Assembly: GCA_964483155.1 (NCBI GenBank)
Contig: CAZAAC010000018.1
Location: 1 to 46,067 of the forward strand
Reading direction: 5' to 3'
DNA: 46,067 bases
Origin: JAAYYM01 sp964483155
GTDB taxonomy: Bacteria; Bacillota; Clostridia; Lachnospirales; Lachnospiraceae
The position numbers were made by a program, and so were the translations under genes. Below the pieces are notes generated by a model. It was not told the origin of the DNA. It was given only the letters and a program-made list of their open reading frames with translations, and searched no databases. Shown piece by piece: positions 32,931 through 42,196 of the stretch (within the stretch, counting starts at the first letter, position 1; the number at the start of each line of letters is the position of its first letter).

Positions 32931-34727
32931 ATGAATAAAAAATGGTTGTATATCATGCAGTCCTTAAATATAGTATTGATTTTTTTAATTGGATTGGTGC
33001 GGACAAAATATATGTGCGCTGCCTTTACTTTTTCTATTATTCCGCTAGTGGCAAGCTGCATTATGCTAAAAGATCAAGAACTCCATCTATGCAGGGAAAA
33101 AAGAATTAGTGTATGGTCATTTCTTTTGACAGGTCTTTTCATGTTCATGCTGTCAGCAGAGTCAGCATTTCGTATGCTACTTACGATGGATTATGAACCG
33201 ATCCATCTTGTCTTTAAGATTCTTTATTTTCCGCTCACAATGATAGCGGTATATATCTGTAGCTACTATACGCTACAGAAAGCGATGAAAAATGGTATGC
33301 GACCCGCAGAAGAGACAAAGGAGCAGCAGGGGAAAAAAGAAACAGGCTATAAATGCATGGGATTATATAAACCTACCTGGATCATAGTAGCCGTAGTGGC
33401 GGTTTTTACATTGGCATATTATCCAGGCGAGATCGGCTGGGATATTTACAATATGATGAATGTCGCAGCAAGCGGTAGTTTAAGTGATTGGCATACTGTG
33501 AGCTTTATGCTCCTGATGGAAGGCTGTATGGCACTTTTCGGAGGTATTTTTGGCTTAACGTTAGTACAGGCTGTTTGTTTTATCCTTGTGGAAAACTATG
33601 CGATTGGATATCTTTACCACAGATTTTCATCACAAGGCGAGAAGATAGCACGCGTATACGCTATTTTATCTGTGTCGATTGGTATTATAGCATACAGATA
33701 TATTCCGACGCTGTGTAAGGATATCACATTTTATGAGGCTGTTTTTGCTTTTAGTATTGCAGTACTCTATTATCTGCAAAAAGATAGGGGTAACTGGAAA
33801 GACTATACCAGCATGGCAGTGTTTGGTTTGTTTTCTTCGTTATTTCGACATATGGCGATTATCATCGTAATGATAACGTTAATTGTAGTGGCTATATCCA
33901 GACTACGCACAAAGAGAGCAGAATGTTATAAAATACTGGCCATAATCCCAATTCCAGTGGTTGGGTTCATTTTAGTTGTGAATGTGTTGGCATTTGGTAT
34001 CCTTGGTGCCGAGAAGAATCCGGGATATATAAAATATAGTATTCCTATGAACATGGTTGGCGCAATGGCCTATCGGAGTGTCGAAACAGGCGAAGCAATC
34101 AGCGAAGAGAGTATGAAAATAATGGAAAGAATTATGCCACTATCGCAGTGGGTGGAGGCATATAATAAATATGATTCCGATATCATTGGTCGGCCGAGTG
34201 GTATCGTAGGTGATAATATATATAAATTAAATGATCCACAAAATGGGAAGGATATTTTGTTGCTGAACGTTCGCTACTTAATGCAAAATCCGAAGTCCTA
34301 CCTGGTGTCTTATTTTGACATTACCTCTTTGGTCTGGGAAATCACGTCTCCCGTAGATGGCGTAGTATATACACCGATTAATTATGGAGATTTTTCTAAA
34401 GTTCTGCATATGCGAAAAGGATGCTTTTTCTATCTTTCCGAATCAATTAGCGCATATCTGTCGGAAAACTCTGTTACGGTAGCAATCGTTATGAGAGGCG
34501 GGCTTTCTGTGTTTGCGCTACTACTATTTTCGGTGCTCTATATCTTAAAAAAGAGGATGCGTGAATGGATTGCAATGCTGCCGATTATGTTATATACGGC
34601 GATGCTGATGGTTTCTATTCCACAGCCACAGACGAGATATGTATTTGCAATTACGCAGTATGCCATTTTCTTTGGCGTTTATATATGGTATGAGAGAAGC
34701 AAAAATCAAACAACAACTTCGGAATAG
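32931..34727 (+). CDS. Large polytopic membrane protein, DUF6020-like (GT-C-like)
   Basis: A 598-residue membrane protein with about 12-14 hydrophobic segments. The outside loop YYPGEIGWDIYNMM (about residues 163-176) and DWHTVSFMLLM give the acid-plus-His layout of GT-C enzymes, and the overall pattern recalls DUF6020 proteins. A soluble stretch of about 130 residues (about 380-500) lies between membrane segments. A role in sugar transfer or glycan export is likely because the gene follows a GT2 gene, but no substrate can be named. The ribosome site GAGGCGGG is somewhat far from ATG. Confidence 0.65.
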   Translation: MNKKWLYIMQSLNIVLIFLIGLVRTKYMCAAFTFSIIPLVASCIMLKDQELHLCREKRISVWSFLLTGLFMFMLSAESAFRMLLTMDYEPIHLVFKILYFPLTMIAVYICSYYTLQKAMKNGMRPAEETKEQQGKKETGYKCMGLYKPTWIIVAVVAVFTLAYYPGEIGWDIYNMMNVAASGSLSDWHTVSFMLLMEGCMALFGGIFGLTLVQAVCFILVENYAIGYLYHRFSSQGEKIARVYAILSVSIGIIAYRYIPTLCKDITFYEAVFAFSIAVLYYLQKDRGNWKDYTSMAVFGLFSSLFRHMAIIIVMITLIVVAISRLRTKRAECYKILAIIPIPVVGFILVVNVLAFGILGAEKNPGYIKYSIPMNMVGAMAYRSVETGEAISEESMKIMERIMPLSQWVEAYNKYDSDIIGRPSGIVGDNIYKLNDPQNGKDILLLNVRYLMQNPKSYLVSYFDITSLVWEITSPVDGVVYTPINYGDFSKVLHMRKGCFFYLSESISAYLSENSVTVAIVMRGGLSVFALLLFSVLYILKKRMREWIAMLPIMLYTAMLMVSIPQPQTRYVFAITQYAIFFGVYIWYERSKNQTTTSE

Positions 34728-34754
34728 AGACAGTAATGGAAAAGGTGAAGGATT

Positions 34755-35612
34755 ATGGGAAATTGGGTATGTAAATTTAGCGATTTGTTTGAACTAGGCA
34801 AGATTCAGATATTACAGGATGCTTTATCGGATACTCTAAATGTCGGAATTGTGGTATCAGACCCAGAGGGAAATACGATTACAGCGCCGAGTACAACAGA
34901 CAGGACAGGAGAAGCGTTTTGTATTGATCCAGAGAGACCAGGGAATGCTATTATGATAGATGGTAATCTAATGGCATACATAGCACTGGATGTTACACAG
35001 CTGTCAAATAGAGATGCTGAGAAAGCAGAAAATCTCATTATGACTACCTTCGGTCAGATGATAGAAATTGCATATAAGAGATATGTGCTTCAGCGGGAGC
35101 AGACGGCATCTGATGATAAGACGGATACCATGACGGGGTCAATGAGCCGTATTTATTTTGAGAACAGAATGGGCGTAGTAGACCGAAGTGAGGTAGTTCC
35201 AGTAGCGATAATTGCGGGAAATATCAATGATTGGAAATATGTCAATGATAATTATGGAAGTAGCGAGAGTAATCGTCTGGTTGTTGTGATTGCAAACATA
35301 CTACAGGAAGAGGCAGAGGATTATTATCTGATCGGGCATTGCGATGGAGATGTGCTAAATATCATTATTCCAAAGGCTGAGTATGAAGAAGCGAAAGATT
35401 ATTGTAACAGGGTACAGAAAAGATGTATGGAGTTTGAAGACATGTGGCTGGCGCCTTCAATTGCACTTGGCATTGCCATGAAGACGAATGTTGAGCAATC
35501 GATAGATGATCTTTTTTCCGATGCGGAATATGAGATGTATATCGATAAAATCAGCATTAAAAAGCAGCCAGGCTATCGTGAAAGATTAACAAAAGGACAA
35601 CGCAAGAAATAA
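34755..35612 (+). CDS. PocR-type sensor fused to a degenerate GGDEF domain
   Basis: A 285-residue cytoplasmic protein. Residues about 5-110 resemble a PocR ligand-binding domain (LQDALSDTLNVGIVVSDPEG, with the later EAFCIDP). After a linker, residues about 125-275 form a GGDEF fold whose signature is HCDGDVLNII in place of GGDEF, so c-di-GMP synthesis is improbable; the domain might instead bind a nucleotide or a partner. The upstream half keeps NINDWKYVNDNYG, as in real GGDEF domains. It ends the operon begun by the GT2 gene, 27 bases after the large membrane protein, which hints at a sensory link with surface glycan. Confidence 0.72.
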   Translation: MGNWVCKFSDLFELGKIQILQDALSDTLNVGIVVSDPEGNTITAPSTTDRTGEAFCIDPERPGNAIMIDGNLMAYIALDVTQLSNRDAEKAENLIMTTFGQMIEIAYKRYVLQREQTASDDKTDTMTGSMSRIYFENRMGVVDRSEVVPVAIIAGNINDWKYVNDNYGSSESNRLVVVIANILQEEAEDYYLIGHCDGDVLNIIIPKAEYEEAKDYCNRVQKRCMEFEDMWLAPSIALGIAMKTNVEQSIDDLFSDAEYEMYIDKISIKKQPGYRERLTKGQRKK

Positions 35613-35653
35613 AGAACGATTAGAAATTTATACTTTTTTAATAAACGGCAGGG

Positions 35654-35682
35654 TTGACAAAGTCCTGCCATAGTGATACATT
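35654..35682 (+). promoter_or_regulatory. groESL promoter
   Basis: TTGACA (35654-35659) and TACATT (35677-35682) with a 17-base spacer. The start near 35689 lies just upstream of the CIRCE element. A T-rich stretch without a clear stem separates it from the preceding gene. Confidence 0.8.
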
Positions 35683-35693
35683 TGTATGTGGAA

Positions 35694-35720
35694 TTAGCAC
35701 TCAATCGATTCGAGTGCTAA
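35694..35720. promoter_or_regulatory. CIRCE operator (HrcA site)
   Basis: TTAGCACTC (35694-35702), nine bases, GAGTGCTAA (35712-35720): a perfect match to the CIRCE inverted repeat bound by HrcA. It is in the 5' leader of groESL and explains heat-stress control of this operon. hrcA itself is not in the window. Confidence 0.97.
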
Positions 35721-35801
35721 CAAAACAAAACTACCATTTTTCTTCCATAAAAGAAGAAGCAATGTGGGTAAGAATAACATTTTTCAAGGAGGCGTTTAAT
35801 C

Positions 35802-36098
35802 ATGAATCTAGTACCTTTAGGAGACAGAGTTGTACTAAAGCAGTTAGTAGCAGAGGAAACAACCAAATCTGGCATCGTATTACCGGGACAGAGCAAAGAG
35901 AAACCACAGCAGGCAGAAGTTGTGGCAGTAGGACCTGGTGGTGTAATTGACGGAAAAGAAATCAAGATGGAAGTTAAGGTTGGCGAACAGGTTATTTATT
36001 CTAAGTACGCCGGAACTGACGTAAAATTAGAGGATGAAGAGTTCATCATTGTAAAACAAAGCGACATACTCGCAGTAGTAAAGCAAAATAATTTTTAG
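35802..36098 (+). CDS. groES: Co-chaperonin GroES
   Basis: The 98-residue co-chaperonin, which caps GroEL and acts in the cytoplasm. The N-terminus NLVPLGDRVVLKQL, the mobile-loop region with EETTKSGIVLPGQ, and the end with KQSDILAVV are standard. A full AAGGAGG precedes ATG 35802. groEL follows after 13 bases and shares a very similar AGGAGGCGT leader. Confidence 0.97.
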   Translation: MNLVPLGDRVVLKQLVAEETTKSGIVLPGQSKEKPQQAEVVAVGPGGVIDGKEIKMEVKVGEQVIYSKYAGTDVKLEDEEFIIVKQSDILAVVKQNNF

Positions 36099-36111
36099 GA
36101 GGCGTATCATA

Positions 36112-37731
36112 ATGGCAAAACAAATCAAATATGGCGCAGAAGCGAGAGCAGCTCTCGAAGCTGGCGTTAATCAGTTAGCAAATACCGTAAGTGTAACACT
36201 CGGACCGAAAGGAAGAAATGTTGTACTCGATAAAACCTACGGCACACCACTTATTACAAATGATGGTGTTACGATCGCAAAGGAAATCGAACTAGAAGAT
36301 GCCTTTGAAAATATGGGTGCACAGCTTGTGAAAGAAGTTGCAACAAAGACAAATGATGTGGCAGGGGATGGTACTACTACAGCAACTGTTCTCGCACAGG
36401 CAATGATCGAAGAAGGTATTAAAAACCTGGCAGCAGGTGCAAATCCTATTATCTTGAGAAAAGGGATGAGAAAAGCCTGTGATGAAGCAGTTAAATCAAT
36501 CGTTGCTATGAGTTCAAAGGTAAATGGAAGAGAGCATATCGCCAGAGTTGCAGCCGTTTCATCAGGAGACGAAGAGGTCGGCAAAATGGTAGCGGATGCG
36601 ATGGAAAAGGTATCAAAAGATGGCGTTATTACCATTGAAGAGTCTAAGACGATGCTGACAGAACTCGACCTTGTAGAAGGAATGCAGTTTGACAGAGGTT
36701 ATATTTCAGCTTATATGGCAACTGATATGGATAAGATGGAAGCAAATCTGGAAAATCCATATATATTAATTACAGATAAGAAGATCACAAATATTCAGGA
36801 GATTCTTCCACTATTAGAGCAGATCGTGCAATCAGGTTCTAAGCTTTTAATTATTGCAGAAGATATCGAAGGAGAAGCACTCACTACCTTAATCGTAAAT
36901 AAACTCCGTGGTACGTTCTCTGTTGTAGGTGTGAAAGCACCTGGTTATGGTGACAGAAGAAAAGCAATGCTCGAGGATATTGCAATTCTGACAGGTGGAC
37001 AGGTTATTTCGGAAGAGCTTGGCTTAGAGTTAAAGGAAGCTACAATCGAACAGCTTGGCCGTGCAAAGTCTGTTAAGGTACAGAAAGAAAATACCATTAT
37101 CGTGGATGGCGAAGGCAACAAAGACACAATCAGTGCCAGAGTTGCACAGATCAAAATGCAGATCGAAGAGACGACATCAGACTTTGATAAAGAGAAGCTA
37201 CAGGAGAGACTTGCAAAACTCGCAGGTGGCGTAGCAGTTATCCGTGTTGGTGCGGCAACAGAAACAGAAATGAAAGAAATGAAGCTCCGCATGGAGGATG
37301 CACTCGCAGCGACGAGAGCCGCTGTCGAAGAAGGAATTATCGCAGGCGGTGGAAGTGCATATATTCATGCCATTAAGGATGTTGCAAAACTGAAAGAGAA
37401 TATGCACGGTGATGAGAAGACAGGTGTCAATATCATCATAAAAGCGCTGGAAGCACCACTTATGCATATCGTAAGAAATGCAGGACTCGCAGATGCAGTT
37501 ATCATTAACAAAGTATTTGAATCAGAAAAAGGCATCGGCTTTGATGCGATTAAAGAACAGTATGTAGATATGGTAAAAGAAGGCATACTCGATCCTGTTA
37601 AGGTAACCAGAAGTGCATTGCAGAATGCTACATCAGTTGCAAGCACATTCTTAACGACAGAAGCAGTCGTAGCAAATATCAAAGAAGATCTACCACCTAT
37701 GCCAGCAGGCGGCGGAATGGGAATGATGTAA
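36112..37731 (+). CDS. groEL: Chaperonin GroEL
   Basis: The 539-residue chaperonin subunit. The ATP-binding motif DGTTTATVLAQA, the VSSGDEEVG segment and the intact Gly/Met-rich tail (GGGMGMM) are present. Nothing about it looks unusual. It is co-transcribed with groES under the CIRCE element. The operon interrupts the surface-glycan genes, a matter of gene order without functional implication that I can see. Confidence 0.98.
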   Translation: MAKQIKYGAEARAALEAGVNQLANTVSVTLGPKGRNVVLDKTYGTPLITNDGVTIAKEIELEDAFENMGAQLVKEVATKTNDVAGDGTTTATVLAQAMIEEGIKNLAAGANPIILRKGMRKACDEAVKSIVAMSSKVNGREHIARVAAVSSGDEEVGKMVADAMEKVSKDGVITIEESKTMLTELDLVEGMQFDRGYISAYMATDMDKMEANLENPYILITDKKITNIQEILPLLEQIVQSGSKLLIIAEDIEGEALTTLIVNKLRGTFSVVGVKAPGYGDRRKAMLEDIAILTGGQVISEELGLELKEATIEQLGRAKSVKVQKENTIIVDGEGNKDTISARVAQIKMQIEETTSDFDKEKLQERLAKLAGGVAVIRVGAATETEMKEMKLRMEDALAATRAAVEEGIIAGGGSAYIHAIKDVAKLKENMHGDEKTGVNIIIKALEAPLMHIVRNAGLADAVIINKVFESEKGIGFDAIKEQYVDMVKEGILDPVKVTRSALQNATSVASTFLTTEAVVANIKEDLPPMPAGGGMGMM

Positions 37732-37734
37732 TAC

Positions 37735-37769
37735 AAAAAAAACAGAGGGCTGTCCGCGAGGGCAGCTCT
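37735..37769. terminator. Bidirectional hairpin after groEL
   Basis: AGAG and CTGTCC (37744-37755) pair with GGGCAG and CTCT (37760-37769) with a GCGA tetraloop and a two-G bulge. Eight A (37735-37742) on the left become a U8 run in minus-strand RNA; on the plus strand T-rich sequence including T7 follows more distantly. It would therefore terminate minus-strand transcripts particularly well. Confidence 0.6.
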
Positions 37770-37791
37770 TATTATGCATTATTTTTTTACA

Positions 37792-37881
37792 CTATCTTCT
37801 AGGGATACCGAATCCTTCATAATCTGGTTGCATATCACATGTTTCGGCAGGGATTGTATAGGAAGCGTTTTTGTGATATTC
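37792..37881 (-). pseudogene. Possible 3' remnant of a minus-strand gene
   Basis: A short open stretch (29 codons plus TAG) ends 22 bases before a hairpin with a U8 run, the layout of a normal gene end. Its C-terminus reads TCDMQPDYEGFGIPRR, which looks like real coding sequence. There is no start codon at its 5' end; a stop precedes it and the promoter side of the next glycosyltransferase gene follows. It may be what is left of a gene cut by the insertion of the AT-rich block to the right. The rest of the 37732-37927 gap has no other clear feature. Confidence 0.3.
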
Positions 37882-37927
37882 TTATAGAAAATTGATTTAC
37901 AATACATTATAAAAAGAAAGGCAATAA

Positions 37928-39463
37928 GTGATAGAATTATTAAAAACAAAGAGAACCGAATGCATTATGGGAGCTATTATGGTTTTATCGGTAATCATTA
38001 TGATTTACTACGGAAATCATAAAGAATATCTATATAACGATGAAGTACTTTCTTATACGGCTGCAAATAATCCTACTGGCTTATTTTTTGAATTTCAGCC
38101 AAACACATGGTATCAAGGATATGATTTTGTAAAACCACTTACAGTACAGGCAGGACATAGATTTGATTATGTAATGGTATGGGCAAACCAGGCAAGTGAT
38201 ACACATCCACCATTGTATCATACATTATTACATACAATTTGTTCGTTTTTCCCAGGTATATTTTCTAAATGGTTTGCGTTATCTATTAATATAGTCTCGC
38301 TTTTGATCATAGAAATCATAGTATATAAAATTGCAGTACTTGTATTTAAAAAAAATAAATGGTTACCTTTTATTTCGGTAATGGCATATATCTGTTCCAT
38401 TGCAGTGATAACACAGATGATGTTTTTACGTATGTATATGGTACAACAGATTTTCACGTCCTTAGCTTTGTTCTTGCATATTAAATATATAAATGAGAAA
38501 ATAAAAAATAAATCTTTTTTTATTTCCTTGTTCTTTACAACTGTTTTGGGAGTATTGACGCAATATTATTATCTGTTATTTGCTTTTTTTCTTGCATTAT
38601 ATTTTTGCGTTTACTTACTTTTTAAGAGGCATATGAAAGAAGTATTCATATATACCTTAACAATGCTTGGTGGTGCGGCAACAGTATTACTTGTTTTTCC
38701 TGCCACTTTAAAGCACCTGTTTGGAGGAGAAGTGGGTGCGACTGTTGTAGATAATATATTGAGTATGAACATAATAAAGGAACGTTTGCTTACAATCTAT
38801 GTAGAACTGAATAAAGAAGTATTTGGTTCAAATTTCAAGTTGTTTTTATTTATCATAGTTTGCTTTGTGATTGTAAAAATCGTAAAGAAACAGTTGTGCA
38901 TCAATGATTCAGACATTTTAATTGGGGGACTGTTTTTGCTTGTAGCTTTGAGCTATTACGTTGTTGTATCTATTATAACACCCTATCTATGCGACCGATA
39001 TTTTGCTCCCATTTTTCTGGTCTTGATTCTTCTTTTGGTAGGGATATTGTATTTGATTTTTAAAAATGTATTTCGTTCAGATATCGTTATGTATCTTATT
39101 TTAGTGGTAATCGTTCTGAGCCCAATGTATCTACAATTAAAGTCCGATATTACAGATACAAGTAAGCTGGAAATGCTGCAACTCGCTGATGAATATTCGG
39201 ATACAGTATGTGTGACAGACGTGAGTATTGATTTAGAGAATTTTATGGAATTAAGTAAATTTAAGAATATTTATGTAGTAGATATGAATCATGAAATGAA
39301 AATTGATGATAAAGTAAGTAATGCGGAAAGGTTAATTGTGTATCTTCCCAAAGATAGTGCAATAGATGATTTGATAGAAAAAATATATAGAGAGAATAGT
39401 AACTTATCAAATTATGATAGATTATATGTGGCTTATGGCGCGACTGCATATGAAATATATTAG
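37928..39463 (+). CDS. GT-C-like membrane glycosyltransferase
   Basis: A 511-residue protein with about ten membrane segments and a soluble tail of about 90 residues. The first outside loop has D38 and E39 (YNDEVLSY), and the loop before the second helix has ASDTHPPLYH with D91 and H93; this double pattern is typical of GT39/PMT-like enzymes using lipid-phosphate sugars. It starts at GTG 37928 after AGAAAGG. The gene is notably AT-rich, like the two that follow. It has little resemblance to the GT-C proteins at 7645 and 42197 apart from the general plan. Acceptor unknown. Confidence 0.75.
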   Translation: MIELLKTKRTECIMGAIMVLSVIIMIYYGNHKEYLYNDEVLSYTAANNPTGLFFEFQPNTWYQGYDFVKPLTVQAGHRFDYVMVWANQASDTHPPLYHTLLHTICSFFPGIFSKWFALSINIVSLLIIEIIVYKIAVLVFKKNKWLPFISVMAYICSIAVITQMMFLRMYMVQQIFTSLALFLHIKYINEKIKNKSFFISLFFTTVLGVLTQYYYLLFAFFLALYFCVYLLFKRHMKEVFIYTLTMLGGAATVLLVFPATLKHLFGGEVGATVVDNILSMNIIKERLLTIYVELNKEVFGSNFKLFLFIIVCFVIVKIVKKQLCINDSDILIGGLFLLVALSYYVVVSIITPYLCDRYFAPIFLVLILLLVGILYLIFKNVFRSDIVMYLILVVIVLSPMYLQLKSDITDTSKLEMLQLADEYSDTVCVTDVSIDLENFMELSKFKNIYVVDMNHEMKIDDKVSNAERLIVYLPKDSAIDDLIEKIYRENSNLSNYDRLYVAYGATAYEIY

Positions 39464-39509
39464 TGTTTAAGATAGATATAAAAGTATAAATGGAAGGGTC
39501 ATCCCAAAA

Positions 39510-40601
39510 ATGAAAAAGAAGTTATCTTATAAGGTCTCAACATTCATAGTATTGTCTGGGACAGCGTTCTGTTTATTCGTTTTTATGCTTGTCATTTACT
39601 GCATGGATCCTTTAATGCAGTATCATTTACCTTGGTTTCATATGAATATGATTATCAGTAATAGTTGGAATGATGAAACTAGTAGCAAGACTATGGAAAC
39701 TTATTATAATCCTGGAATAGCTGCAAATGCAGATTATGATAGTGCATTAGTGGGATCTTCTATGGTTGAATGTGCTGATACAAGTTGGTTTGACGAGGCG
39801 TTTCATTGTAATACAGAAAAGTTAACCATATCTGGAATAACAATCAAAGAGAATGTATTATTATTTCGTAATATCTTTAAAAACAGAGAAGTAAAAAATA
39901 TTTTTTTATCAATTGATACTTCTAATTTTACAGTTGACACAGAATTGGATAAAAGGTTTCCTATGTATCTGTGGGATGATAAACCATTAAATGATGTAAA
40001 TTATCTTTTAAATAAATACCTTATGTTTAAGAATGTAATTATAATGTATGAATATAATAAATATGGAAATTGGAATGAAAACGGAACAAATGAAGCCTAT
40101 AAATGGGGGGTAGATGAGAAACCTTTTGATACTGCAGTTTTCGAGACTATTAGGCAGATTCAAAAAGGAAAAGAATTACCCAAGAATTACTATATAGAAA
40201 TCTGTGATAATAATATGAATCAGATAACGCCGTTTATAGAGGCACATCCCGAAACAAAATTTTATATCTCACTTCCGCCATATAGTATATTAAAATGGTA
40301 CAGTATGGAACTAGAGGGAACGCTAGATGCGACACTTGCCGCAGAAAAATATGGTGTTGAGAAACTGCTTGCATATGATAATGTACATATTACAAGCCTG
40401 CAAGGCAGAGAAGATATTATAACAGATTTGAATTTGTATTGCGATGCAAGCCATCACAACACATCTGTCAATCAAATGATTATTGATAGTATGAAAGCAG
40501 GGAATGATAGGGTTACAAAAGATAATTATCAGGAAGAGATCGATAAGATAAAGTTATTAGTAGAAAAAACAAATTATGCGGCATGGTTAGGAGAAAATTA
40601 G
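39510..40601 (+). CDS. DltD/AlgX-like SGNH-type partner of MBOAT
   Basis: A 363-residue protein with an N-terminal membrane anchor (about residues 9-32) and an outside domain. The nucleophile-like motif is GSSM (82-85), and D312/H315 in CDASHHN supply a D-x-x-H pair near the C-terminus, the layout of SGNH-fold acyl esterases/transferases such as DltD. The gene is immediately followed (3 bases) by an MBOAT gene, as DltD follows DltB or AlgX accompanies AlgI. It should work outside the membrane on acyl transfer from the MBOAT partner to a glycan. Family name not certain. Confidence 0.7.
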   Translation: MKKKLSYKVSTFIVLSGTAFCLFVFMLVIYCMDPLMQYHLPWFHMNMIISNSWNDETSSKTMETYYNPGIAANADYDSALVGSSMVECADTSWFDEAFHCNTEKLTISGITIKENVLLFRNIFKNREVKNIFLSIDTSNFTVDTELDKRFPMYLWDDKPLNDVNYLLNKYLMFKNVIIMYEYNKYGNWNENGTNEAYKWGVDEKPFDTAVFETIRQIQKGKELPKNYYIEICDNNMNQITPFIEAHPETKFYISLPPYSILKWYSMELEGTLDATLAAEKYGVEKLLAYDNVHITSLQGREDIITDLNLYCDASHHNTSVNQMIIDSMKAGNDRVTKDNYQEEIDKIKLLVEKTNYAAWLGEN

Positions 40602-40604
40602 AAC

Positions 40605-42092
40605 ATGTTATTTAATTCCTATATATTTATCTTTATATTTATACCGCTGACACTTTTGCTATACTTCGGTCTTAATCATTTTGGGAAGAATATTTTAGCA
40701 AAGCTTTCATTAATTGGTATGTCTCTTTGGTTTTACGGATTTTTTAACATTAAGTACCTTCCCATTATTGTGATTAGCATCATCTTTAATTATAGTCTTC
40801 AAAAAGTATTTTTCAGATTTCCTAAAGAAAATGCAAATAAAATACGTAAGACAATATTAGTTATGGGCATTATTTTTAATATTGGCATACTATTTTATTT
40901 TAAGTATTTTGCGTTTTTTATGGAAAACGTAAATATAGTATTTCGGACAGATTATATGGTAGAGAGGCTCGTGTTACCTCTTGGGATTAGTTTCTTTACA
41001 TTTCAACAGGTATCCTATATTATCGACAGTTATCGGGGAGAGGTTTCAAACTATTCTATAGTGGATTACGCATTGTTTGTACTTTTTTTCCCACAGTTAA
41101 TAGCTGGACCTATTGTATTGCACAATGAAATAATCCCGCAATTCCAGAAAGAGGAAAATCAGAAATTTAACTTTGAGAACTTTTATAGAGGAGTTGTTGC
41201 ATTTTCGATAGGTTTGTCAAAAAAAGTTTTACTTGCAGATATCTTTGGAAATGCAGTAAAATGGGCCTTTGCAAATATTGATATACTAGACACGACCAAT
41301 GCATTGCTAAGCATGCTGGCATATACGCTACAGATCTATTTTGACTTTAGCGGATATTGCGATATGGCTATTGGACTTGGTTTGATGATGAATATAAGAA
41401 TACCAATTAATTTTAATTCACCATATAAAGCAAAGACGATTCAAGATTTTTGGAAGAGATGGCATATTTCTTTGACTAGATTTTTCAGGACCTATGTGTA
41501 CTTTTTGTTGGGCGGAAACCAGAAGGGAAAGGTAAGGACATATTTAAATGTCTTTATAGTGTTTTTATTGAGTGGACTGTGGCATGGGGCAAACTGGACT
41601 TTTATCCTATGGGGTGCGTTACATGGAGTAGGTGTAATAATTAGCAGATTATGTAAGAAAATAGAAAATAAAATACCCTATATTGTATTGTGGCCAATTA
41701 CATTTCTCTATATAAACTTGTTATGGGTGTTATTCCGTGCGGACGGAATAGCACAAAGTGGTCAGTTTTTTTTAAAATTGCTTGAATTTAAATTTGGCTC
41801 GATAAATCAAAATATCATAAAGGTATTTGAACTACCAGAAGTTATGTTTGCCATAGAAAAAGTAGGTAATAGATTTTCAATGAATATGGAGTTTATCCCC
41901 TTATTTTTGATGCTTTCATTTTTTGCAATTAGTATGTGGCTGATACTATTTAGAAAGAATACAAGTGAGATAATCGGCACAAATACTTCTTTCAGCCCTT
42001 CTCTATTGCAATCAGGAAAAACAATTATTCTGCTTGTATGGTCATTGATATCTTTTACTGGAATCAGTACGTTCCTTTATTTCAATTTCTAA
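40605..42092 (+). CDS. MBOAT-family O-acyltransferase (AlgI/DltB-like)
   Basis: A 495-residue membrane enzyme with about 11 hydrophobic segments. The catalytic histidine is H327 in SGLWHGANWTF, and the upstream segments LPLGISFFTFQQVSYIIDSYRG, shortened here as LGISFFTFQQVSY, and IYFDFSGYCDMAIGLG, are characteristic of AlgI/DltB proteins. It moves an acyl group, commonly acetyl, across the membrane. Other genes of a dlt or alginate operon are missing, so the target is more likely a glycan made by the neighbouring glycosyltransferases. It lies three bases after the DltD-like gene; no other start is needed. Confidence 0.9.
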   Translation: MLFNSYIFIFIFIPLTLLLYFGLNHFGKNILAKLSLIGMSLWFYGFFNIKYLPIIVISIIFNYSLQKVFFRFPKENANKIRKTILVMGIIFNIGILFYFKYFAFFMENVNIVFRTDYMVERLVLPLGISFFTFQQVSYIIDSYRGEVSNYSIVDYALFVLFFPQLIAGPIVLHNEIIPQFQKEENQKFNFENFYRGVVAFSIGLSKKVLLADIFGNAVKWAFANIDILDTTNALLSMLAYTLQIYFDFSGYCDMAIGLGLMMNIRIPINFNSPYKAKTIQDFWKRWHISLTRFFRTYVYFLLGGNQKGKVRTYLNVFIVFLLSGLWHGANWTFILWGALHGVGVIISRLCKKIENKIPYIVLWPITFLYINLLWVLFRADGIAQSGQFFLKLLEFKFGSINQNIIKVFELPEVMFAIEKVGNRFSMNMEFIPLFLMLSFFAISMWLILFRKNTSEIIGTNTSFSPSLLQSGKTIILLVWSLISFTGISTFLYFNF

Positions 42093-42129
42093 AAGCAAAG
42101 TTGATTTAGGAGCCGTATTTTGCTTTTCC

Positions 42130-42158
42130 TTGCCATTCCAAAAAGAAAATTGTATGAT
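42130..42158 (+). promoter_or_regulatory. Promoter of the second GT-C gene
   Basis: TTGCCA (42130-42135) and TATGAT (42153-42158) are 17 bases apart, about 40 bases before ATG 42197. This marks a transcription start between the acylation pair and the GT-C gene. Confidence 0.6.
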
Positions 42159-42196
42159 AAATAAAAGTGATTACAAATATATGGGGGATGAAACGA

